64,000 bases of DNA from Ashinkailepas kermadecensis (lineage: Eukaryota; Arthropoda; Thecostraca; Neolepadidae). Numbering within the stretch: position 1 is the stretch's first letter; every line of letters begins with the position of its first letter. The DNA lies in NCBI GenBank assembly GCA_034440615.1, contig JAOTOM010005055.1, positions 372,001-436,000 on the forward strand. The letters are read 5' to 3'. Below the pieces are notes generated by a model. It saw only the letters and a list, made by a program, of their open reading frames with translations, searched no databases and was not told where the DNA came from. Shown here one piece after another: positions 24,715 to 34,475 of this stretch. The position numbers and the translations under genes are program-made.

Positions 24715-24742
24715 AGGACCTACAAATAGGTCCCTGATAGGT

Positions 24743-25162
24743 ACCTGTATCAACGGGCTCAAAGGTAGATGCAAGCGAAAAAACGTAGTCTATAAAATAA
24801 CGTGCAACCGCTGTCTTGGAATATTTTATGTCGGTGAAACCAAACGTAGTATCAGGGATAGGTACAATGAGCACTTGGGAGATGCCAGACTTCGGAGAGC
24901 ATACACACCTTTAGGCGAACACATGATCGACAAACATTCTAACATGGAGCACAGTGACACTAACACAAACTTCAAAGTAGAAATTCTAGCAACAGCCAGG
25001 GACAACGCTGATCTAAAGGTCCTCGAATCTCTACACATACGTAATCTACGGCAGCAACAAACACGCAAACGACGTCTTGGTATATCACTTAAATTACATA
25101 AACATAAATTATATTTTATGTATTACGCGTTATATTGGATCTATGTCTATATATGTGCGTGA
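24743..25162 (+). pseudogene. PLE A1 right-arm GIY-YIG endonuclease
   Basis: Plus-strand translation from 24743 reads TCINGLKGRCKRKN (zinc-finger-like Cys pair), VVYKITCNRC (GIY strand plus CxxC) and FYVGETKRSIRDRYNEHLGD (YIG strand with catalytic-type arginine). It continues through MIDKHSNMEHSDTN. Near 25050 one base is lost relative to the other family A copies, so RNLRPQLNTQ becomes RNLRQQQTRK and the frame runs past the normal stop. The reverse transcriptase is absent. This is a 5'-truncated PLE tail that keeps the nuclease motifs. Confidence 0.82.
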
Positions 25163-25364
25163 GTGTATGTATCGATATGTATGTGGACCATCGGCTCGGG
25201 CTTCCTCAGAGGATTCTATCGTGACATAGTTTGTTTCTGGTTTGGAGTTTCTTTAAGTGTCTGCACCACTGAGGAGGCTTTTCTGCATTCCACGTGTCTT
25301 TTGCACGCTTTTTTTCTCGCGTGCTTTTTTTTCAATTGCTAAACTTGACATTTTTATATCACTC

Positions 25365-25430
25365 CTGACGATGGCCCCTGGCCGAAATGTTGAGTAATAA
25401 AGTATAATCCTTAACGTTACTTTTGATGTC
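25365..25430 (+). ncRNA. Hammerhead-like core, PLE A1 right arm
   Basis: CTGACGA at 25365-25371, GGCC/GGCC hairpin, GAAA at 25384-25387. Next comes TGTT where the other family A copies have CGTT, facing AACG at about 25412, so one stem III pair becomes a G-T wobble. Lies downstream of the nuclease stop as in the other PLE copies. Confidence 0.52.
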
Positions 25431-25603
25431 AACTCAGCACCTCCTGGTATATTGAAGGTCGTATGCTTTCTTTACACGCAATGTCTAAAACCCAGGAGCA
25501 TCTAAGAGCCATTCTTCGTTGTATTAAAGATGCAATTTAATCAATTAACTGATTGACTTGCCAATTAATCTGAATTAAGCAAGCAAGTGCCTCCCTGGGA
25601 ACT

Positions 25604-25950
25604 ACCGCCTCGGTGGCTTAGTTGGCTAGAGCGCTGTCCTGCACCGGTCTCCGCTGTCCTTGCAATGCTGGGTTCGAGTCGCTTCGCACGCTCGGTTTTA
25701 GTCCCCCGTTGGGAGGGTCAGTTGGCAATTGGCACGAAAAGGTCGAGAGCGAGCTGCCGGGGTCGCCGTGTCGGTGTATTGACGGCACGTGAAGCGCTTT
25801 GCCAATTTTAGACTGTATAACTCCAATTCATGGAATCATGGCCAGGGTTCACGCAAACAGCTCTTCTTAGCAATTGGATCCTGGTCCATAAAGCCACCCC
25901 AGCAACAGTTCGAACTACATTTCTAAAACGTATAAATGTTGGACTTTGTA
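25604..25950 (+). mobile_element. tRNA-derived SINE (copy 2)
   Basis: The head has an A box, TGGCTTAGTTGG (about 25614-25625), and a B box, GGTTCGAGTC (25671-25680), the internal pol III promoter of tRNA genes. The body shares with the inverted copy at 6772-7141, in order: GGGAGGGTCAGTTGGCA, TATTGACGGCACGT, CAGGGTTCACGCAA and AAGCCACCCCAG. Non-coding. Confidence 0.85.
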
Positions 25951-26399
25951 TTATTATTTTGGTATCAGAGAATACGTCATTGACATCATAAACCTCCCAT
26001 CTCTTTTCGCTACACCTATGCAACCGAGCTTTTTCCAACCTTTCCTGCTCATTCTGTGTTGCCGGAGTCATAAATCCGCAGCTATCACTTGTTGTTTGTC
26101 GGCAGAAGTTCAGTAGCTTGCTCGTTGAACTACCAATGTTGTTTCGCCGACAGAGGAATGCAAGGCGGGAACAGCGAATACTTGTGTTTACCACTGCATG
26201 GCTGCAGGGCAAATGGTCGCGTGACGACCACAAAAGCGAATTCCTATGGCTCGGACGCTGGCCGGTGGCGAAGCTGGTAGACTGTCACGCAACGCATAAC
26301 TGTAAAACGGAGCAGCCTACCAGTATTTTTTGGTGTGAAGCGTCACAGCCTACGTTCCTAGTGAGCCAGCCATGCTAAGGGTACCCTGCACATTCCACT
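25951..26399. other. Intergenic, no gene recognised
   Basis: A minus-strand open frame of 141 codons (25808-26233) overlaps the SINE tail and shows no known domain. Confidence 0.45.
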
Positions 26400-28060
26400 G
26401 AAGACGAGTGTACTATAACGTCGAGGAAAGGCAGCTTGGCTTGAACACTAAGTTCTTCTGTGAATTTCGGACCAGAGATCTCCTCTAGCCTGAGTCCAAT
26501 AGTCTCAATGGCCTTGTCACCCTCCGCATACAATAATATATCATCGATATATCGGCAATATAAGTTAGGTTTCAGATTCGCATCGCCAAAACATCTCCAG
26601 CTTTACACGTGACATGTAAGCCTGTGCAAAAAGAACACCCAGCGGTGACGCCATTGCCACACCTTCTACCTGGCGAAAAAGTTTGCCCTGAGGGCATCGG
26701 CATCTTAGACTTTGTACTTCCATCGTACAAAGTCTAAGCATTTGTTCCAGAACTTTGGCTGGCAACTTGAGAGGAAATTTCTCTTTCTGATGACAGACGT
26801 ATTGGAGGAGGATTTGGATTGTTCGTTCAATTGGTACATTGGTGAATAAGCTTTGGACGTCCAGAGATGCAATCCTCTTAGGCTTAGTGGATTTCAGAAT
26901 GTCAATGACCTCCTGGCTAGAGCTAAGTGAGAACGTCGCTGGTAGATACGGTGCGAGTAGAGCATTCAACCGCTTTGCGATCCGGTATGTGGGGGTCGGG
27001 ATCTGCGATATTATACGTCTGGGCGGGTTTCCTTCCCTGCGCGTTTTCACGCCACCGTATAATATCCAGGGTGGAACTCACCTGTAACTTTCTGCAAATG
27101 TGTTCCGCGCACATCAGCATTGGATACATCGATCAAGTTATTTAGTCGTTTCTTCAGGGACTCGGTTGGGTTTCGCGTTATTCGACGGAATTTTGTCTCA
27201 TCGGCGAGTATGGACCGAACTTTGTCTATATGGTCTTGCTTGTTAAGGATCACATAAGCGGCTGCTTTGTCAGCCCGCCTGATAACTATATCATCGTTGT
27301 GCTTCAGACTAGCGTCCGCTTCCCGTAGTTTCTGGTCAAAATGCTTTCGTTTCCTGTGTGCCTTTTCTGCCAGCTTCCACCGACAACAGGGCTTTAACAT
27401 CCGGCTCAACATCAATGCTGCCTTATTTTTCAATTTTGCAAATATCATCATAAAAAATGCGATCTCTGCCTTCTTCTTATTCTGGTCATACTTAGGGTAT
27501 ATGTGGCAGTTTAAACCAAGGTTGAGAAATTGTATTTGGGCTTCAGTTAGTTCATTGTCTGATAAGTTTTAAAAAACCCACTCGTCCCTCTGGTACAGCT
27601 AAAGTGCCATTGTAGAGACCCGTCAGTTTCTTTAATGTTCTCGGCTTGGTTAACTCGGCATGATCCCCAACTAAATAAATCAAAGCTTCATCTACTTGTT
27701 TCCTCAACCCATCCGGAACGCCACAGTTCTTGTATTTTCCATTTGCTGAGCTCAGTTATGTCTTGATACTTTTGACTGTCTCTTCTTTCTTGATGATCTG
27801 CTCATTGATCAGTTTCCGTCTGAATTCAGCAGTGAAATCTGACTGCACTGCTCTATCATGTAGTCGAAATTCTGTGTATCCTGGGCGTATATTTTCATAC
27901 CGGCACTGTTGGTTGAACACGACAGCTTGTTCAGCATTGATTATCTTTTTATGCATGTTTTCGATATGTAACACATTCGCTTTCACTTGAGAGTCGAGCT
28001 GATGGACTATTTCACCGTATTTCTGGCCCGCTCGACGAGTAGAGCCAGAAACCATCCCAC
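26400..28060 (-). pseudogene. PLE family B reverse transcriptase, degraded copy B2
   Basis: The minus strand can be followed through several frames. The N-terminal region starts near 28055 (MVSGSTRRAGQKYGEIVHQL). A central block reads IVIRRADKAAAYVILNKQDH (about 27240-27300), typical of the PLE N-terminal RT region. Then come RRIISQIPTPTYRIAKRLN, SLDVQSLFTNVPIERT (motif A) and VEGVAMASPLG (motif B, where B1 has AMGSPLG). After an extra T near 26590 it ends with RYIDDILLYAEGDKA (motif C, YIDD intact) and LPFLDVIVHS. At least three frameshifts and internal stops (27460-27750) break it. The nuclease is missing because similarity ends near 26400. It gives the fullest view of family B in this window. 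Confidence 0.85.
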
Positions 28061-28894
28061 ATTTTTTTCCTCGTAAAAAGTGACGTCATTATGGGGTTTA
28101 TGGGGTCTGGATTGACGTCATGTCATCGTTTTGGGAATTCATTCTGGGGGAGATTTTAAAATACCAAAAATGATTTGGAATCAGTAATTGTAGGCGAAAT
28201 TTACTTTGGTCTCATAATGTTTGCCCACCCAAAAATATAAATTGTATTGTATGTTTCTTAAACTTTAGAAACAAATCATAGGCTTTCGATTTTTTACTTT
28301 GTGTTTCTCTAATGGGCAGATCAAACTGATCAACTTTGTTTTAAGTGAACTTAGACAGATACAAAGTGCTTACCTGAACCAGAATCTTCGATTTTAGCCG
28401 AATAGGCAAATATGCAAAACAAGCATGTCCTGAGCATGGAAACATTAAAAAAATTATCTGGTGTGCTTTGTTGTGTCTCTAAAGGCCAGTGAACGATGGA
28501 AGTTTCATTCATATATCCTTACCCGTTAAAGCGTGACGACTGGTTCAACTTTTTTGGAGGTGACCTCACTTGACATTGATTATTTCGGTGATCGAGGATG
28601 ATCGGACCTCATAATTTTCACATCAGATTTGACACTGGCGTGGGAAATGGAATGCCAAGTTTTGGCGTGCTGCCTCACGCCGTTTCTTCCCGATCTACGG
28701 TAAAACTTTGGGGACGAAAAAAGACCCCCGAGAAGGCCCTGGTTTGGTTGCTGGGACTGTTAGTGTTTGACACTAGTAAGTATAACACGTAAATAATCTC
28801 GATTTTTAAAGAATATTTGATCATTACTGATTGCAGCTATAACCAAGTATTTTGTCAAGTATGCGGTGGAAAATGTGCGGAAGGTAGTGTTAGG
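28061..28894. other. Intergenic with paired CRE palindromes
   Basis: Two perfect TGACGTCA words lie about 33 bp apart (about 28081 and 28114) at the upstream edge of PLE B2. No promoter activity can be shown. The rest is unremarkable. Confidence 0.45.
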
Positions 28895-29050
28895 CCTCTG
28901 TAGTGTCAGCAATAGCATCAGCCGTAATGCCAGCCCTTTGTAGTGTACGCCGTATTGTCAGCCTCTGTTGTGTCAGCCGTAGTGTCAGCTCCCTATAATG
29001 TCAGCAGTAGTGCCAGCCCTCAGTAGTGTCAGCCGTAGTGTGAGCCCAAC
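28895..29050. repeat. Degenerate GTGTCAGCC minisatellite
   Basis: About five units of roughly 29 bp around TAGTGTCAGCCGTAGTGTCA and AGCCCTCTGTAGTG, with substitutions. Confidence 0.8.
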
Positions 29051-29832
29051 ACTCTAGTCAGATGTTTATTGGTTGATTGCTGATTCACGATACGATTTTG
29101 ATCCATATAACAAGGAAATATGTAACATTGTGTCTCGTTCGTATGGGTGAGGAAGGTGGAAGGGCGGCACATAAACCCAGAGGAAAGCTTCCAATTCAAG
29201 TAATCAGGAACTGTGCACTAACCGCAACAAATTGGGAGAAGATAAGCTCAACTTAATATACACTGCGCGTGTCCGTGCCTCGCAGGACAGGTGGATTAGT
29301 CGACGCCCTGCATGGCAGGACTCTGAGTGAGGCACAAGACTAAATCGCATTTCAAAAATGAAACTTGGTATGTCTTTCCTTGGAATGGGTGTTAGACCAG
29401 CAGCTCTCCTCGGATAAAACTCCTCGGATAAAACACAAATATATCACACACCGAAGAATTGCGTGTAGCTCAATGGAACGATAAAACGGAAGCAAAAAGC
29501 AGAGAGCATGGCATATTGGTCGAGAAACAAGGGTCTCAGAAGTAGTCAAAGAGATAGCCGTAGCTAAGAGGAACAGACGTAGATACCAGGGGTAATGGAA
29601 TGAGAGAAGGTGAAAAGGGGAAATCATACGGTTCTTCGATGTACACATCCATGAGATAAGACGGGAGGCTTGTGAAGCCACCAGAAAGCATAGGCGCAGC
29701 GGCAAGTATCGGGGACAGATCCGAAAACTTCAGGTGAGAGATAAGCGTCACCATCGTGTGCACAGCCTATGAAGCTGTGATATACATCAACATCGACGGC
29801 GATATCGATAGCGATAACGATGTAGCGAGGAA
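29051..29832. other. Intergenic, no gene recognised
   Basis: No supported feature. Confidence 0.5.
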
Positions 29833-30033
<201 letters not shown>

Positions 30034-32055
30034 ACGCAGACCCGATGTACGGTCTGCGTGATCCGCTTGGTGACCGTTGGCGTACGTTGCGTGATCAGCA
30101 GGCACACCTGCTGCACACGATAGCCGGCAGATAGATCGGGTTACGAACGCTAATCAATACGGACAATACCGCCGCAGGGCATGCACTACGCAGCCGCAGA
30201 TGGGACATCTGTGACTCAGTAGCAAATACCCCCCATCCTCGCAGATCTTCACTGATTGATCACTCCCAGATCTTGATTAATTGATCACTCCCAGAACTTC
30301 ACCAATATTTCACTCCTAGATGTTCACTACTATACCGTGCTAATGGTAAGTGGTATTATGTCATCATGGGACTTCATTGGAATTCCGTACTTGTCCAATT
30401 GTAGAGAAGTTGTGCACCAACGAGGAACCACATGCCTATGTTGCTTGTGATATCTTGGGGGACCTTGACAAATACTTGGCATTTAAAACAAGTTCGCAAA
30501 TACTTGGTTCGAAATAATTGCTGGCAACCGTAACAAAGTTGGTTTTCGGGCATCTAAATCCCAGCCATTCAGCCCACTACCCCCTCCGTTCCTGGCGCGA
30601 CAAGTCTCAGGCACCTAGACTGGCGTCCGCCTGTCTGATGCCGACGTAAGCAGCCACCGCTCCAACGGGGTCGGTCAGTGAACATTGCCCTGACCCCCTC
30701 CCTCCTTCCGGCTGACACCCCACCGCCCCGGCCGCCGCAGATGTGACCTCGAACCCCTCCCCATATCCGACCGTCGTGCCCGCCCGCCACCGCTGCACCT
30801 CAGTACCCCGGCGCGCGCTCCGCCGCCGTCGTCAGATGGTGAATGCCATGTGAAGTGACGATCGTCAGTGGGTGATGTAGGACAAGTGATTATATTGTGG
30901 GAACCCTATGGACAGGCGTGTCTATGATGTCTATGCCAGCTGTCATGCGGTGATGTGACCGAGTGTCGTTAGAGTGTCGGGCGCCGTGTCGCCAGATCAG
31001 AGGCTGCAGTACCGCGCCTCTGTCAGTCAGACGCTGTTATGGTTCACCAGCGTCCGGTGAAATGCTGACAGCTCACGTGTGCGACGTCAGGCCGACGCGG
31101 GCCTGGACGAAAGTGCACTCTCAGCACCGTTTCCCACGGAGGGACCGTTGTGCTGAGATCAGAGCCTGTCTCTGATATCTCAGAGAGATGTCGCGCCCGC
31201 CTGCAGTAGTCTGCTATTGTTCTCGACTCGGAGCCGACGTTCTGGCCATGCGGCGCAGTAGTGACGTAGACTAAGTCGCGTGACCAGTGACGTGTCGGAC
31301 TGTGAGCTACCTTGTGACGGGGCCGCGAGGGAACAGAAGGGAACTGGCCGTCGAGACGCGCGGTTGTGTTGGAGCTCGGTGGGACAGGCTGGCCGATGGC
31401 TGGCCAGCCCTGTCCCACACCTTCGGTACAGAGGTACGTCGGACTCTGCCTGAGAGTCGCTACGTCTGTTGAGATGTAGTTCTCTGATAGAAAATAGTTA
31501 CACCTGTCTTTCAAAGTGAAGCTATATTATTCACGTCTATATCACGCTGCGCCACTAATGTCTGATCTTCGTTGCATTTGTCTGTTGACTAATTCGCACA
31601 ATATAGAAGTGCTGGCTTTGGAGGTGCGTGTCAAGAGATGTGAGATCAGAGCTCTGAGATGGAAGTCAGAGCCATTATTGAAAACATAACCGGGGTCTTA
31701 AATATCGCAAACGTCGAGGTCTGACTAGCTATCAACGTGCCAGAAGGGTTGCCCCCTTCAGGGATGCCATGAAACCTTTTCTACACAACTGCTTGTTATC
31801 ATTTTACATTTTTAACGGCTATGGGTGGCGGTAGAGCGCGTGTCCGTCTGCTGACGCACTGCTCTGCTGCTGACGCACACCCGAAGCGACTGCTCTGAGC
31901 AGCGTGACAGCCAACAACTCCTCAGCGAATCCCCAAGAGCTGGGAGCTTCCGCACCTCACTGAGCGGCGGCCTTGCCATATATCCCGCCACGGCCGACGG
32001 AAGTCACGCTGGGTCGTCGTAGCATAGACTCGGCACTAGCTCAGCAGCTTAGCGC
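30034..32055. other. GC-rich intergenic, no gene recognised
   Basis: The region 30550-31480 and about 31830-32055 is GC- and CpG-richer than the surroundings. Overlapping frames occur on both strands without recognisable domains. It could include an unmethylated promoter-type region, but no start site or exon could be supported. Confidence 0.45.
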
Positions 32056-33805
32056 GGTCCCGAGGGCGATATTTGGGGGACCGGTTCGAGCTTGCGGGGC
32101 GCGATGTACTTAGCTGTGGCTCCAAAGCGATTTTACGATTCCTGTTGCAAATTTTGGGGCCTCGGACCGAGTTTTCTGGGGCCCGCTGTATCTATTTGGA
32201 GCCCCCTACGCGAATTTTGGTGGACCGACGCGAATTTTGGTAGCCCCAGCGCGACTTTTGGGAGCACTGACACGATTCTTGGCAGCTTACCCCTCTCATA
32301 ATTTTTTTTTGGGGGGGGGATTTAACCCTTTGATATGCCATTGCGGCTACTGGGGGAGTTTTTTTTAGCCAACGACACCTTTCGGAGTAGAGAAGCCATT
32401 CAGATAATTTTTTCGGACCGGTTCTGAATTTTCCGGTGCTGAGGTCGACTCGATCGAGTCTCGGTGTGATCTTTTTGGAGATCGAGTTGTATTTTTTAAA
32501 GGCCCTTGTGCGATATTTTTGGGTCGCGGTACGATTTTTCGGTATCCCGGTGCGATTCTCTTCGGTGCCCTGACACATTTTCCTGGAACAACGGGTTCTG
32601 GGGGAACTTTGACTCGATTTTTGAAGCTACATAGTGACATTCCGGGTAATAGTTGATTTTTGGGGGCCAGCTGCAACTTTTGGGGCCCCGGCGCGAACTT
32701 TTCGGTTACCAGTGTGATTTTCAAGAGCTGCGACGCGACTTTGTTTTAGTTCAAGTGTGATCTTTTGGGCCTCGACGTCATTTGCTTGGATTCCTAGCAC
32801 GAGTTTTAGCGGCCTCGACTCTTCTTGAGGGTCCGAAACGTTTTGGGGGCCTTTGGCGTCATTGTTGGGGACCTATATTGATTATCAATGTCCGGATTGC
32901 TTTTAGTTGCGCCGGCTTCACTTGTTTTTGGCCCCGATGAGACTCTTGGGGCCTGGTACGACCTGTCGTGCCCCTAGCATGATTTTCATGGTCCGGTCGT
33001 GACATTTTTTTGGTACACCCAGGCTCAGCGTGATTTCCAGGGTCTGGCTGGATCTTTTGGGGCCGATATCGTGATTTTCAAACTTTTGTGGCATCTAACG
33101 TAATATTCCCCGCCCTTTTTGGGGGCTCCAGCGCGATTTTCAAGGACACCGGAACGACTTTATTGGGTCCCCAGCGTGATTTTCAGGGGCCCCGTTCCGA
33201 CTTTTTGGGGCCCCAACGCGATTTTCAGTGGCCCTGGTCAGACCTTTCTGGGCACCAACGCCACTTTCAGTGGCCTCGGCGAGACTTCTTTGGTCCCAAC
33301 ATTATTTCCAGGGGCCCGGCCCGACCATTTGGGGCCTACAGCGTGATTTGCAGGGGCCACGGCAATATTTTTGGGCCCCCAGCGTGATTTTCAGGGGCCC
33401 GGCCTGACGTTGTGGGCCGTCAATGCGATTTTCATGGGCGCAGGCACAACCTTTTGATGACTAAGTGTGATTTTGAGAGGCCCGGCGCAACTTTCTATGG
33501 GTCCCAGAGGTATTTCCAGTGGCCTTGTCCCACTTGTTGGGGCCCAGCATTATTTTCAGGGGACGGAGCGATTTTGGGGCCCAATGTGATTTTGAGGGGT
33601 CGCGGTGCGATTTTGGTGGCACCCGGCGACATTTTCAGGGCCCCTCTCAATGTCATTTTCAGGGCCCCTCTCAATGTCATTTTGAAGGCCCCGGTGCGAT
33701 ATTTGTAGGCCCACATATTTGTGGGCCCCAAGGTGATTTGTATGGGTCCCGGCGCAGTATTTCCGAACGTCGGTACGATTTTTCGGGGCCCCACAACCTC
33801 TCGGG
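32056..33805. repeat. GC-rich minisatellite, 43-bp units of two ~21-bp halves
   Basis: Units alternate half-repeats like CAGCGCGATTTTCAGGGGCC and CGGCGCGACTTTTTGGGGCC. Counting consecutive starts near 33130-33300 gives 43, 43, 42 and 41 bp. Divergence between units is high (old array). An unrelated insertion with an eight-T run lies at about 32300-32350. Open frames of around 100-140 codons on both strands follow the repeat and are not convincing genes. Confidence 0.88.
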
Positions 33806-33852
33806 GGGGTAACCGCCCCCAATGCCCACCCTTTGGTACGCCACTGGGGGAA

Positions 33853-34125
33853 GGGGACATAATGCATAAAAGCAATGGACAGGCACAAATGGATTGGGGG
33901 CATTCAACAAAGGGTCCCATGTTAAAAGTTAAAATTAGTAGGGGGCATAGCCAACATTGGGGGGGGGGAGAGGGTGGGGGGGGGGGGAAAGTGCATTCCC
34001 AGAAGCATATAAAGCTATATTCCTACTTCCCCCAATAATTTCAACTTTTAGCATGGGACCCCTATGGATTGTGCCCCCACCCCAATCCATTTGCGCTCGC
34101 CCATTGCCTTTGTGCATTGTGCCCC
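33853..34125. repeat. Imperfect inverted repeat, arms of about 105 bp
   Basis: The left arm (33853-33960) and right arm (34022-34125) share in opposite orientation: GCACAAATGGATTGGGG, GGGTCCCATGTTAAAAGTT and the GCAATGGACAGG or GCAATGGGCGAG words. The loop is about 60 bp and contains G runs. A related GTTAAAAGTCCAAATTATTG text stands alone at 46592-46615. Confidence 0.65.
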
Positions 34126-34194
34126 TGAATAGTCTTCATAAATCAACATCCCTGATGGATTCTCCTTACCCATATTAAGGGCTTCCCATTCTAT

Positions 34195-34475
34195 GCTGGT
34201 AGCCTTGTTGTTCGCATTGGGTGACTCCTCTTTCGTCCTGGAGCCTCATTTACCAACTTAAGTTCCTCCTCTGACGTTTGGGGGCCTCCTGTGTTTGGAG
34301 CCTCTTTTATTCACTTGGGGGTGTGATCGTGCATCCTGCTGGACTACTCTTCTCCCCTAGCGGGCTCCTCTTCAAACTTAGAGTCATCCTGTCATGGCTC
34401 TGGAGCTTGATCCTCTTCAAACCTGGGTGGCTCATCCGTCTCAGCGGCATCCTTTTCGTCTTGGGACCTTCTCCA
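34195..34475. repeat. Degenerate CCTC-rich tandem array
   Basis: Recurring words GGAGCCTC, TTGGGGGCCTCC, GGGCTCCTCTTCAAACTT and CTTCAAACCTGGGTGGCTC at about 30-40 bp intervals. Similar in style to 57081-57330. Confidence 0.5.

Larger units (their letters stand above)
24057..25539. mobile_element. Palindromic Penelope-like insertion, family A (A1), with 12-bp TSD
   Basis: The word AGATGCAATTTA stands at 24057-24068 and again at 25528-25539, bounding the insertion. Inside, the left arm (24069 to about 24714) is the inverted 3' part of a family A PLE. The right arm (about 24743-25527) is the same 3' part in plus orientation and extends some bases further at both ends. The arms are nearly identical over about 640 bp. 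The centre (24715-24742) is built of short reiterations of GATAGGTAC and AGGTCC, the kind of filler left by template switching. The duplication shows that the palindrome arrived as one unit. Confidence 0.87.
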
